From Coprinellus micaceus (lineage: Eukaryota; Basidiomycota; Agaricomycetes; Agaricales; Psathyrellaceae), in contig OX596337.1 in assembly GCA_951394405.1 (NCBI GenBank), positions 2,232,001 to 2,296,000 on the forward strand: a DNA stretch of 64,000 bases. Direction: 5' to 3'. Each line of letters begins with the position of its first letter. Position 1 is the first letter of the stretch. Made by a program: the position numbers and the translations under genes. The notes under the pieces were generated by a model that saw only the letters and a list, made by a program, of their open reading frames with translations, had not been told where the DNA came from and did not search any database. Shown one piece after another: positions 23,641 through 35,175 of the stretch.

Positions 23641-25913
23641 GTAGAATATACCGTAGCGTACAGTGTCTTGCGCAAAGCAAACGAATTATACCAACTATGC
23701 TTACTTGCCATCATCTAAACCGTGACGCTTGGACTTGACCTCCAGATTCAGTTCCCTGGTGAACCGATGCCTTCGCCGCCGAGCTCGGACCCACGTATTC
23801 AACCTTGCCCAGTAAACGGTGCACGAAGAGAGGTACCAAGAGGGACGAAGCAGGCCGACAATCCATCAAGAACCTCTGCCCCGGACCAACCCCTCCCGCG
23901 CATGACCCATCCCAACAAGTCCATGTAAACGAAGAGCGTCAAAGTCGGGTCAGGTGCAGCTCGCCACTACTGCCATTCAAAGCGACCCCCCCACCGAGAG
24001 AACGGTGTAAGAACAGCGGAACGAGGATGACGATGGCGACGATACATATCCTGTCCGGCAATCCAATGATCTATCGGATCCTCGAGGAAGCTATGGGGGG
24101 TTGGTTCGGGCGCGTGGTGTCACCATCTACTTTATATGGCGAGAGAGGCGAGGGACAATCCAAGGATCTTCCCTGAGGCACCACCGGTGGGCCCTGTGCT
24201 TTGATTTCCGGGGGAGGACGTACTACCAGGATGCTCAGCGCCTCTTCCTGATGATGGGCCCAGCTGATGATCGCATTCGGCTTGGATGTGCGTACGGGCA
24301 CGCATACGCATACCCGAGTTGATTCGATTCAAGCGGGCCCGTCTGTGTTCTCGTATCAGCCTTGATAGAGGAATCGCGTGGCCGAGCCAAGCTGTACCGT
24401 ATACCCCCATCCAAGTATCCCACGAGGGGCGGGCGCTTAACTTCGCGTGAACAGGCGCTGGACGTAGTTCAGCGCAAGTCCGTGTACTTGCTCGGACTAA
24501 AGGAGGTGCACAGCCAATCAATGGCGGTTCGAAAGCGAAGGAGAGAGTTGGAGCGATGACTTCATTCAATATTACAGCAATAGCTTCGATGGGGAGTCGA
24601 CGATCTCCTCGCTTCGCCACCGCCTTCATTCCTCTAAAGTACCAAGTCGGGCCCGCCATGCCTCCCCTCCGAGATAGACTTAATATCTGAGGGCCGAGGC
24701 CTCTCGCCAATAATTATTTCACCAGACGGATATGTGGGGGTTCCACGACGATCTCTTCGGCATTCCTTTCGTAGATATACTTCCGAGGCTCATGAATGCG
24801 TGGATACATCCGCTTCCCAGTGTCAACTTAGGTTGCCACTGGGCATTGCGCATTGCTCGGGTACTAGCGGGGGGTACATAAACGAAGAAACGAAGTTTTT
24901 TTTTTCGATCCAAGTACATAATGATGCAGATGGAAAATGCCCAACGTCGTCTGTCTGAATGTGCCAGTGCTAGGGTGTGGTGTGTGTGCCTAGACCTGGC
25001 CGGCGCGCGCCTTAGCATTCCTAAGTACGTGCTCCCGGAGATGGTGGAACGGCTACTAGCGACGTCTCTACTTGCATGCTCGTCCAGAGAGGTCAATCGT
25101 ACGTCCTCTCAGAACAAGGCCCGTTGAGGGGTTGTGAAGGCTCGCACCGGTCTCATTGAACCCACCGTTTGGTTTACTCTCTTACCTGGAAACGGCGGGG
25201 CCCAGACGCCTCACTCGTACCGAACAGTACCTGGACACGCCTGTCGCACGACCACTCCATGACGAGCTGTGACTGTGCAATGGCATACGTACAAAGCGTG
25301 GTCGCATTCATGTCTGCGGCAAGTGCGCCGGGTGCCGTCGCAGGCCGTTGGAGCCACTGGCAGGCAAGAAGGGGTTCTGGCCAAGTTATAGTGCTGTGAT
25401 TTGGAGGTGTTGTAGGTATCGTCGGCGTACATACATGGGGGGTATAACGACATGTATGACGCTGTGTGCAACCAGTTAACCTGCCTCGCGAGCGTCGTCG
25501 ACGTCAGGTACGATGGTGATCTAGACCTGGGGGTCGAGATGGGTCGTCTGTTTTCAACATGAATGCTTGATAGCAAAGGGGTCCGAGTTTGCAGGAGCGA
25601 AGAATCACGGCCATTGGCGGAGCCGCAGGTGGGGAGGAGCCAACCTGGTTCTGGCGCCTGCCAGAAGACCTGTAACGGGCGCAAGAAATGCGGGTGGCAA
25701 CGATCCTAGGTTTTCGGGGAAGAGGAGCATCTCGTACAACTCAACTGGACCAGAGTAGCCAGGGGTACCAGAAGCTGTTGTATTGAGGTGGTGGCGGCGG
25801 CTAAAGGTGATTATGCTGCCCCGAGACCCAAGGACAGACGCCCATTCGCTCGAGCCAGAGGGAAGACGCTGCATCATCGGAACTGAGTGCGTCTGGGGCG
25901 GCCAGAATACACC

Positions 25914-25967
25914 CACGAGGCCTGCCAGAAGGAATTTTGTTGGTTGGTGGGCAATTCCGCTGGCACT
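25914..25967 (+). repeat. Imperfect direct repeat, copy A
   Basis: Starts CACGAGGCCTGCCAGAAGG, then TGTTGGTTGGT and CTGGCACT. A related copy lies at 26059-26112 and a partial one (GCCTGCCAGAAG) near 25656-25667. The copies differ by several substitutions and small gaps, so the family is old. Confidence 0.6.
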
Positions 25968-26058
25968 TAGACCAGGTAGGGGAGATACAGCTGCCCCGAG
26001 TTCCATGGGCGGCCAGTTGGTAACGAGATGTTAGTTGAAATTGCGGTTAGAAGGTATC

Positions 26059-26112
26059 CACGAGGCGGGCCAGAAGGGCGGCTATCTTGTTGGTTGGTAA
26101 GCCCTGGCACTA
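26059..26112 (+). repeat. Imperfect direct repeat, copy B
   Basis: Starts CACGAGGCGGGCCAGAAGG, then TGTTGGTTGGT and CTGGCACT; same order and spacing as the copy at 25914-25967 within one or two bases. Confidence 0.6.
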
Positions 26113-26610
26113 TATCCCTGAGATTAAATGTATGTCTGCACGTCGACGAATGAGGAGCAATTTCATATTGGTACCTGACCCAATAATACCAGAGGAGTAA
26201 GTGGCCACAAAGGATCCTAGAGATGCATATCCAGGGCACGAGGCATTGGCCGATGCCGTCGTCCCCGCTGAAGCCTGCTGTTGAGCCCAAATAGATCCTT
26301 GCTCTCATCCCTGCAGCCCAATCGTGGTTATGCGCCACCGTGTTTCATAGTTTCACTCTGGCCTTGCGCCACAGCGGATTGAAGGCTATCAAGGGGTTAT
26401 CAGAAGAACTCAATTCAAAGGTCAGAGTCAAGGGGTTGAACTTATCCAGGCTTGTTGGTTGATCAGTTCCCCGTTACTTGGGTGCTTGTATGCATTGCGG
26501 GAATGTGATATTTACCATAGACTTGAAACGACATTTCTGAGGGTCTCCAGGTCAATTGGGTCCATGGAGTTGGAGCCCGCACTTGTTGTAGAGAAACGTT
26601 TCTCTCAAGG

Positions 26611-27503
26611 ATGAGCCTGGTGGAGGCTTTTAATCCGTTTGGTTACCCAACACCTTCTCCAACACCTATGAGCTATCGGTTGCGCCTCGAACTGCCTCCC
26701 TACCCGACCCATTCGTTTGGGTACGACCTATCGAAGGCAGTTAAAAAGCATTCAGCTGATGTAGACTCGTTCGAATCTTTCTTCTCCGTTGAAGGAAGCC
26801 AGTCGGCGGAGCCTGAATACTGGCAAAGCATGCTAACTTTAGGCTCAGTCAGCCCGGAGAGGTGGTCAAACCTAGAGGAGGGGAAGTGTTAAGCGGAGCC
26901 GACCGAGCTCGAGCAAGACAGGTTCTTCGGTCGCCAGGGTTCGGCGGCCATGATGGTAGCTTTGAGCCTGAATTACCGATGTCCTAGGAAATGAATTCGG
27001 TCTCCTCATCCACGATTTAACCTATCCCCACCAACAAGTCGAAAAACCATGTCGGGAGGGGAGTCTTGAGCCGACAGTGCATATAAGAGGTAAGTACCTA
27101 TCTTTCCCTCTGCGTTTGCTTGACAGCGTTGGGCACCCCAATACTCTGGACTATGAATTGGTCATGCGGCCATGAGTTCAACCAAATCCAAGCAACCTCC
27201 ACCGTACTTATCCAGCTCGGTCTAATGACGACTCCGTTTCCAGGGACCCCTGGCAGCTTCAGAATAGTCGCAGTCAGCGACAGACCCCTAAAAGGTAGCC
27301 TTGTGGGTCTTGGATAAGCTTCAGAATTGGTCTTAGCACAAGGCGTGGTCACACCACCGAGCGGGTATTCAAAGGGTCGCCGAGAAGTGGTTGCTAAAGT
27401 CACTGTCGCGAATTGGAGTACATCAGAGTATATCGACGACCTTTACGTGGGAGCCGAGAGATGCATTTTGGACCCAGTTGCCAAAGAAGAGCTGTCGTTG
27501 TGA
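26611..27503 (+). pseudogene. Decayed protein-coding gene, unknown family
   Basis: An ATG frame (26611-26892) opens MSLVEAFNPFGYPTPSP and reads like protein up to NLEEG, where a G-run is followed by a stop. One frame over, text continues as VLSGADRARARQVLRSPGF to about 26978. The third frame then takes over (LGNEFGLLIHDLTYPHQQ) to 27089, where a candidate 37-nt intron with GTAAGT and TTGACAG ends (27090-27126) leads into GTPILWTMNWSCGHEFNQIQ. A single in-frame TAA at 27315-27317 interrupts this last part, which goes on with VVAKVTVANWSTSEYIDDLY to TGA at 27501-27503. Two frame changes plus one stop suggest a dead gene of about 290 residues. I recognise no domain. A perfect 14-bp palindrome (GAGAAACGTTTCTC, 26591-26604) precedes it. 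Sequencing error or unusual splicing are alternatives. Confidence 0.4.
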
Positions 27504-28047
27504 TAGCTCGTGAGCTGAGGCCCCTTTCTGTCGAGCGACGCGCCCTGGTGCCCTACAGTACACGGAATAGCCCGTCGCATGGCTCGTATAACAGAGCGAG
27601 AAGTTGCCGTGTCAAGAAATTCAACCGAGGCAATGAAGTATGAGGTTGGTGGTCAGAAGACAAGGTGCGGTGGGAGTCAAAGTGAATACCGGTTGTGATG
27701 GTGTGTTTGACGCGGAGGACGACCGCGGCGTTGTGGCTTCCACACCGCGCCTCTTGCCAAATTTGTCTCCCAACCTTATCACGCCCCCCTGAACCCCGCC
27801 GCTGTCGCGTATACATACAAAGCCAACTGTGCTGCTATACGGCTATCTCTGAATCCACTTAGACTCCAGATAGGGTAACGTCAGGAAATCGACATGGGCA
27901 CGGCGCACTATTGCAATCGAGCCTGGAGTGTCAGGGCCTCCTGTCATCTGGCATTCGAAGCTGAGACCTGCTGACAATCAGGTCGATGTCTCTTAGTCGC
28001 AGAATCCTCACTACACCCTTCGCGTCCGTTGTCCTGCTAGTGGTAAC
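27504..28047. other. Promoter region of the chitinase gene
   Basis: These 544 nt before the chitinase ATG contain no credible gene. They should include its promoter; no element is identified. Confidence 0.4.
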
Positions 28048-29884
28048 ATGGGGCACGCCGTCGCAATCACGCTGGTCGTCTGGTGCTCTCTGTGCCTACA
28101 AGCCTTCGCAGATCATCTCTCTCTCCCCACGACGCCTCGTGGCTCGGACATCCCTCTCCAAATAGGCGCTCCTATTCCCAATACTGGTGTAGCTTCCCCG
28201 TCGCCACGTCCGCCGTCGACTTCAAGGACCGGCTGGAGCGTATCGCCCTTGCCAAAACCAACGCCAGTTCCGACCCAGATTGCCCGGGACCCTTCAGATC
28301 TACTTTTACCGGCACTACCCCTCCCGGTCGTACTTGATGGTCCTACCATACTCGTGTTACCCCATGACGACTTGTCGTCCGTCATTGTCCAAGGTTCCGG
28401 AAATAATCAACCGCCCCAGACGTCCCTTCTCATGGCATACTATCCTGACTGGGTTGGGGAAGAATTCCCTCCGGAAAAGATAGATTTTTCGCAGTACGAT
28501 TGGCTAGATTTCGCATTCGCTCTCCCAAATTCGAGGTTTGAACTGGTCTGGGATGACGGCGATGCCCCATCGCTCTTGTCGAGGCTGGTGACAGCGGCGC
28601 ACGCGACGACAACGAAGGTCAAGTTAAGCATCGGTGGTTGGACAGGGAGTAAGTGAGTACGCGCGATTGGACCTCCTCGTGCCCCGGATTTTAACGGCCG
28701 TTGACTGACAGGTACTTTTCACCTGCCGTCGCCACAGACGAGAGCCGGCGAATCTTCGCCAATAATATCCTTGCCGTCTACAATACCTACAACCTGGATG
28801 GGATCGATCTGGACTGGGAATACCCTGGACACGAAGGCGACGATGGCAATTTGTATGATCCTGCGGATACCTCCAACTTCCTTGCCTTTCTGAAAGTCCT
28901 TCGAGCGACATTGCCACCTTCGGCCAAGATATCTGCGGCTGTCCAGACGCTGCCTTTCCTTGGCGCAAACGGGGATCCAATAAGCGATGCGTCAGAATTC
29001 GGGGAGGTCTTTGACTGGATTTTACTCATGAATTACGACACTTGGGAGTGTAAGTTTCTGGAGTTTCACCCTCGAAAGTCATAGCTGATCCATATTACAA
29101 AAATGCAGCAAGTTCATCCCCAGGTCCGAACGCCCCGCTCTACGATGCGTGCAGTAATTCCACGCAGCCAGCTTCCAGTGCTTCAGCTGGTGTGGTCGCG
29201 TGGGCCAAAGCTGGGTTTCCAGTTTCCAAACTAGTTCTCGGGCTGCCATCGTACGGATACGTATCGAGATCGTCCTCCGAGCGGCTGAGAACTCGATCGC
29301 CATGGGACCATTCTAAGTCTCATCACTGGTGGCATGAGCATGAGGACGACGAAAAGCATCACGTTCATGAAGACGACGCAGGTGAAGGAGATGCAGATTG
29401 GCATTGGTGGGGCGGTCATGGAGGTTGGGGAGGCGATGGTCATGGTGGGGACGGGGACGACGACGACGACGACGATGATAACGGCGATAATGAAGACGAC
29501 GGAGGATACAAACCACATGGATCTCCGCCCGCCAACCCCGACTCGCCGCGACCACTCACTGTCGTTGATGACAGCGGTGGCCAAGTCCAATTCCGAGATC
29601 TTGTCAGACAAGGGGTTCTCATCCCCTCAACAGGAGCGGATGGGACTGTCCAGTACAATCCCGGAGGTGGGTTTGAGAGGCGTTGGGATTCGTGTTCGGA
29701 GACACCGTTTCTTCGGTCAACGACATCCGGTCAGATAGTCACATATGACGATACGGAGTCCTTAGCTCTGAAGGCCCGGTTCGCTAAAGAGGTTGGCATG
29801 ATGGGCGTCAATATCTTCGACGTCCACGGTGACACCGAGGAACACCACCTTATTAACGCGATAAGAGGTGCGATGGGGCTGTAG
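28048..29884 (+). CDS. Secreted GH18 chitinase-like protein with His/Asp-rich insert
   Basis: Glycoside hydrolase family 18, acting on chitin or related chitooligosaccharides outside the cell. Exons 28048-28652, 28712-29049 and 29109-29884 join in frame to 572 residues. The N-terminus MGHAVAITLVVWCSLCLQAFA is a signal peptide, followed by a Pro/Ser-rich linker to about residue 120. The barrel begins at LLMAYYPDW; KLSIGGWTGSK and the catalytic DGIDLDWEYPG (DxxDxDxE, near residues 231-238) are intact, as are WILLMNYDTWE and LVLGLPSYGYV. Between about residues 383 and 450 sits an insert packed with His, Trp, Gly and Asp, including eight consecutive Asp (29458-29481), where related enzymes have an ordinary loop. 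Substrate and activity are inferred; the active-site residues support a working enzyme. Confidence 0.9.
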
Positions 29885-29932
29885 ATTCATATAGACTTCA
29901 ACGCCGTATAATATTAGAGGGGCAATGGGATC

Positions 29933-30927
29933 TCATAGATCGAATTCATCGTCATCGTCATTTGACTTCTTGGACGCGACCTTGTAAAGCGGGTCACGGT
30001 TAGAACTAGTCTTTTGAATGGCACCTGAGTGAACGATTAAATGCAAGTCTCGACGCGTCAAAAAGTTGGTTGATTTACCGCACTGAGAAAGCCGTAGTTC
30101 GAGAACAGCCGTGTCGAAGCTGTCGGCATTGCCTAATTCTTCGAATCCAACTAATCTATAGAGATTGATGAGCGGAATTTCGTACAGAAGCATAAGCCAA
30201 ACCCTACCTGTCTGCAGTGACGCCGTTGACAAACGCTACCACGCATGGTAGGATCTTGATCTGGAGCTTCTCTACCAGCCAAGGGATGTTCTCAACGAAG
30301 ACGCGGAAGAAGCGAGTGTTGAAGTATTTCTCTGCCAGTCCCTGTAGTTGTACGTGAATAAAAATCGCCTCTCCTGCCATGAAAGGGCCTCACCGCCAGA
30401 TGCTTGTCCATGATCTCACATCGCTTGAAATTTGAATGGTAGAAGTGGACGACGCATCTCTTTTCCCGTCTAGACGGAGCGTCAGTTAACAGACATATCA
30501 GATCTTAACTACGTACGCCGTCGCCCTGATGACCTCTTTCTCGTCCGTGATCTCCCCATACGTCCCGTGCTGATTTGCCTGCAGATCCTTCACCCGTTCC
30601 ATCCTGTTCGATGAAGCAGCCACAATGGGACGAGTTGAGTTGAACGAAGGGGGCTTGACAGGGAGGGGATAGCACCTCACTCGTTCTTCAGAATGCTCAT
30701 GGCCTGCTCTCTGACGGCGTAATTTGAATCATTCTCGATCTCCTCTTCAAGTTCAGCGAAGATGGCATCCTCATCGTCCTCTTCGGTGTCGGAGCCGCGG
30801 CCTTTCCGTGAGTGCTGGCGGTTGGGGTCAACGAGGCGGGCGGCGAGGGTGGCTGCTCTGGAACTGGTGGTCAAGAGACCCCGTTAGCCCAACGCTGGCT
30901 CCTTCCACTGTAACCATACCTCGACAT
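29933..30927 (-). CDS. PLP1: Thioredoxin-domain protein, TXNDC9/Plp1 type (phosducin-like)
   Basis: A phosducin-like cytosolic co-chaperone that works with the CCT chaperonin in tubulin and actin folding. From 30927 a tiny first exon (MS plus a split Ser codon) joins SRAATLAARLVDP, then the acidic DTEEDDEDAIFAELEEEIEN. The thioredoxin-like fold follows: CVVHFYHSNFKRCEIMDKHL, VENIPWLVEKLQIKILPCVV, FVNGVTADRLVGFEELG. The usual CxxC is absent (HSNFKRC), as expected for this family. Ends NDDDDEFDL with the stop at 29933-29935; only 48 nt separate it from the convergent chitinase gene. About 235 residues in six exons. Confidence 0.87.
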
Positions 30928-31118
30928 CTTGGTAGAAACAATTGGGTGATATGTCGTGGTGGTGAAGAACAAGTCTTTAAATCGGATTGCCTCCGATTGG
31001 CGCCTCGGCTTCCAATCAAATCAGCACACTGATGCTTCAATCAGGTATTTACTTTTTGCATCATCTCTCCCATTATCTTCATCCAAGATTTCTTGAATAA
31101 CATCTAACATACCTACCA
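30928..31118. promoter_or_regulatory. Divergent promoter, PLP1 / DOM34
   Basis: A 191-nt gap between two divergent start codons that must contain both core promoters. The stretch before DOM34 is pyrimidine-rich. No further element is recognised. Confidence 0.5.
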
Positions 31119-32707
31119 TGAAGCTAGTGGGCAGATATATTGACAAACACGGTGCTGTATGCCATTCTCGAGCTCCTCTCTGTCAATATCGCGAGATTGA
31201 TTCCTAACAGCATCTCTAGGGACATGTCACCCTTCGCCCAGAGGACAACGAGGATATGTGGCACCTGTACAACCTGATAACCGAGGGGGACTCTATCAGA
31301 GCGACCGCAATCCGGTTAGTACCCCATCCCCTCCTTCAAGCCCGCTATATGCCAACCGATTTGGCAGACGAGTGCAAAACGTATCTTCCACTGGGTCCAC
31401 AGAGTCGCAACGAGTTCGGACGCAGCTGACAATTCAAGTTGCCAAAGTAGACTTCTCCCCCGCAGCTGCGTCTGGTCAACAAGAAGGAGGAAGCTCCAGC
31501 GCAGACCAATCTAGTGGTCCAGCCGCCGCTCTCCACATCGCGGGGCCCGTTATCTCAGAGAACCAGTTTGTTCGGATGGGGGCCTATCATACCCTGGATA
31601 TCGAGCCCAATCGAGACGTACGCATAGAAAAGTCGGAAGGGTGGGATAGTGTCGCACGGGCTCGAGTGGAAGAAGCAATTGTGCCAGGACGAGGAGCCGA
31701 GGTTGCTGCCCTGGTCTGTGGGGAAGGGACGGCAGCGTTCTGCTTGCTGTCCCAGCATATGACCATCGTACCCCACCGGATATCTATGTCAATTCCAAGA
31801 AAGGCTGCCTCGGCTGGGACGTCGCAACATGAGAAGGGGATGGGGAAGTTCTTCTCAACTCTGTACGATGGGTTCCTTCGTCATATACCCTACGCGAATC
31901 CGAGTCTCCGCGCTATCGTTATCGCCAGTCCTGGGTGGATCCGGGACTCTGTTTTCGATTTCTTCATGGCTGAAGCTGTGAAGCGAGGCGACAAGACGTT
32001 ACAGAAGGCGTTGAGGGAGAAGACCATCAAGGTTCACGTCAGCAGCCCTCATGTTCATAGTCTGGTCGAAGTTTTGAAGAGTCCAGAGGTAAGGTTTGAG
32101 TCCTCCCTACCGTTCTTCCCCTCACGAGAGGCCCTGTCAACAGGTATCTCGCCAGCTTAAAGAAGCCAAGTTCGCAAAAGAGGGTGTCGCACTCGATAGG
32201 TGAGTACCAAATGGGCGAGTTGCTAGCCTCAGCTAAACACCTTTCAGGTTCTTCAAAATGCTCGGATCAGACGAAAACCGTGCATGGTACGGGCCTGACC
32301 ACGTACGACTAGCATCTGAACGAGGGGCAATTGGCACTTTGCTCATCTCCGATGATCTATTCCGGTGCGTGTAGTGCTATCCCAGCCGGGTCGTTTGCCT
32401 GACTTCCAGTAGTTCGAGTGACCCCGCCACTCGGAAGAAGTACGTGGGAATGGTGGAAGGAGTGCAGTCGAAGGGGGGCGAGGTTATCATATTTTCTAGC
32501 ATGCACGAGTCTGGACAACGTAAGTCCCGCCCTCTCCTTCACCTCGCATATGATACAACTCTTTGTTTGTTTGCAGAACTCAACCAAATCACCGGAATCG
32601 CCGCTATTCTGACATTCCCTCTCGACGTCGAGATCGTTGAAGCAGAAGAACGAGAAGAAGCAGAGGAACGCAAACGCAAACAGCAGGAATTAGCAGACCA
32701 GCAATAA
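31119..32707 (+). CDS. DOM34: Dom34/Pelota ribosome rescue factor
   Basis: Recognises stalled ribosomes in no-go and non-stop mRNA decay, partnering with the GTPase Hbs1. The first exon gives [13 protein letters not shown] and the second [20 protein letters not shown] followed by [11 protein letters not shown], the eRF1-like Sm-fold N-domain of Pelota. The long exon carries [20 protein letters not shown] and [20 protein letters not shown] (central domain). The C-terminal domain includes [16 protein letters not shown] and [20 protein letters not shown], and the protein ends in an acidic Glu-rich tail ([20 protein letters not shown]). There is no eRF1 GGQ motif, as expected. About 410 residues and several short introns. 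TAA at 32705-32707. Confidence 0.93.
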
Positions 32708-32839
32708 ATGATGATGTCATTCATAACTGCCACAACAACGGGAACCAGATTCGATCGCGTCCCGCCTCCATGCCCCAGATCGCGAGTAAGCTCAGCGACA
32801 TCGTAATGGCAAGTGAGACTCTCCATCATCGCGCGACTC

Positions 32840-35175
32840 ATGCGCTGGCTTTCTTTTGTACCACCACGACGACCCAGTTCACTCCTATCTACCCGCCCAC
32901 TTTTCTCAGCTATCTGCTCACCTCACAGGCCGTTCAGCACCGTGACCATGGCCAAACGCGAACGCACGCCAGATGCAACGGAAGACGCGAAGAAGCGGAC
33001 GCGCGTGCCACCCAAGCCCGCGACGTTCAACCCCGTCAAAGTCGCCACGGTTGGGGCGGCCAATGCTGTCGATGCTAACCCACCGTTTAAGCAGTTAATG
33101 AAGGAGATGGAGAACATCGTCCGGAATCCCGAGGAGGGAGACTGCGTTGTGTACTGGATGCGGATGACGGATCTACGCCGTACGTCTTGCCTTATTTTTG
33201 AGGTGCCTTTTTCTCATGAAATTTATGTAGTTTCGGACAACCGTGCGCTTTCCAAGGCTAGCGAGGAAGCAAAAGAAGACGGCATTCCTGTTGTAGTCTT
33301 GTTCGTCATAAGCCCCCAAGACTTCATTGCTCACGACCGTGGCGCGCGCAAGATCGATTTCACCCTCCGCAACCTCCGAGCTGTCAAGGTACTACAAGCG
33401 GCTCTCACATCCTTTCGACGCGTCATTAATTCCATATCGATCAGGAGCAACTCGCAAAGCTGCACATTCCCTTGCATACTGCCACTATGACGCCTCGCAA
33501 GAACATCCCTGAGAAGGTGTTGGCACTAGCGGGGTCGTTGGGCTACAAGCGCCTGTATGCCAACATAGAGTATGAAGTCGACGAACTCCGGCGCGACATT
33601 AAGCTATGCGAACTTGCCGCACCCCTAGGCATCCAAGTGAATCTTACCCATAACAAATCAATCATTGAGCCTGGCGTTCTTTTCGCACCATCGTCGGGAA
33701 AAGCCTATGCGGTATGTGAATAGGCTGGCTTCAGTGACTAGAACATATTTTGATTCGGTTGTCCGGTTCATAGGTTTATACGCCGTACCGCAGGTTGTGG
33801 GTGAAGACAGCCAACGAGGATCTGGCGCATTATCTGGCGGAAGCCGCGTTCCCTGCGGCCAATGATACATCTGTTAGGGAGTCGAATCACTTCGGCCCTT
33901 TATTTGACTCAGAGATTCCCGAATTTGTTGAGGGGTTCGTGTTGAGCGAAGAAGACGGCAAGAAGATGAGACAAATATGGCCCGAGGGTGAGGATAAAGC
34001 TCGAGAGGTTCGTGACTATTGTATACACAGACTCTGAATTCTCAGCCTCCCGCTCCAGGTTTTACTGCGATTCCTTGGGACCAAGGCTAGGACCACGCAA
34101 CTGGGGGCGGTCGATCCCCTGGCGAACGGAGCTCAAGATGTTGCCAAGCACAACCGAGTCGTGAAATACGGGGAGGACAGGGATCGAGCAGACAAGGACA
34201 CCACCAGCCGTTTGAGGTAAGTTTACAATCACGAAGTCATACCTCATCTGGCTCATCTGTTTCCAGCCCATACTTGTCATCTGGCATCATATCCATCCGC
34301 GAACTCTTTCGGACTACCATGGGTATGTTTAGCCTGAAAAAGATTGACGGAGAGGGTAAGACCGGAGCCAGCAAATGGATACAAGAAATAATTTGGCGAG
34401 ATTTTTACACCAACATCCTTGCCTCGTTCCCTCGTGTTTCCATGGGCCGCCCGTTTTTGGAGAAGTTTGCTGGGGTCGTTTGGGAGAATCACCAGGCGCC
34501 TCACGACCCGAACGCGGCTGGGAATCCTGATTCCGACGCAGATGGTCTCACGCGGTGGAAGCTAGGGAAGACGGGTGTCCCGATTGTGGATGCTGCAATG
34601 AGGTGCATCAATGAGATGGGGTGGGTACACAATCGACCGAGGATGATTGTTGCGATGTACCTCACGAAGCATCTCATGATTGACTGGAGGGTTGGGGAGA
34701 GGGTACGTAGACCTCTTCAGCATGCTTGATAACTGGCTGACACACCCTCTCAGTATTTTATGGAGAAACTCATCGACGGGGATCTCGCCTCGAACAATGG
34801 TGGATGGCAGTGGAGCGCCAGCACAGGGGTCGACCCTTGCCCATACTTCCGAATATTCAATCCCTACAACCAAAGCGAGAAGGTGTGCACACCCATATCT
34901 GCCCACCTCTATGTGTTACTTACCATACGAGTCCTGAACAGGCTGACCCATCCGGAGATTTCATTCGACACTGGGTGCCAGAGCTAAAACCGATTCGAGG
35001 CCCAGGTGAGTTACTCGAAACACTGGGACACAGCAACGGCTTGAACACACTGCTAGATCTTCACAACCCTTCGAAATCCGTAGCATCCAAGCTGGGATAC
35101 CAACACCCTATAATCGAGCACAAAGAGGCCAGGGAGAGAGCATTAAGGAGGTTCAAGAATCCGGGACAGGTTTAG
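32840..35175 (+). CDS. PHR1: Class I CPD DNA photolyase
   Basis: Repairs UV-induced cyclobutane pyrimidine dimers with FAD and blue light. The ATG at 32840 starts [20 protein letters not shown], an Arg/Ser-rich leader of about 36 residues that looks like a mitochondrial presequence. A second in-frame ATG at 32948 starts [19 protein letters not shown], which looks like a nuclear signal. The antenna domain follows ([31 protein letters not shown]) and the FAD-binding domain ([51 protein letters not shown]). [20 protein letters not shown] is the class I CPD signature. Ends [12 protein letters not shown] at 35173-35175. About 600 residues and many introns. Two starts suggest dual targeting (inference). 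Confidence 0.93.

Larger units (their letters stand above)
23641..26610. other. Gene-poor island with scattered coding-like fragments
   Basis: No intact gene seen. Two stretches read like protein: 24362-24559, ending with the basic SMAVRKRRRELER, which continues in another frame as DDFIQYYSNSFDGE to about 24680; and a 52-codon frame from the ATG at 24731 (MWGFHDDLFGIPFVDILPRL). A short repeat family sits at 25.65-26.11 kb. These may be remains of mobile DNA or dead genes; I cannot name a family. Confidence 0.35.

Noticed and set aside
29231..29658. Minus-strand and alternate-frame ORFs across the chitinase insert.
   Set aside because: Repetitive GAC/CAT codons keep several frames open; only the GH18 frame continues into conserved sequence on both sides.
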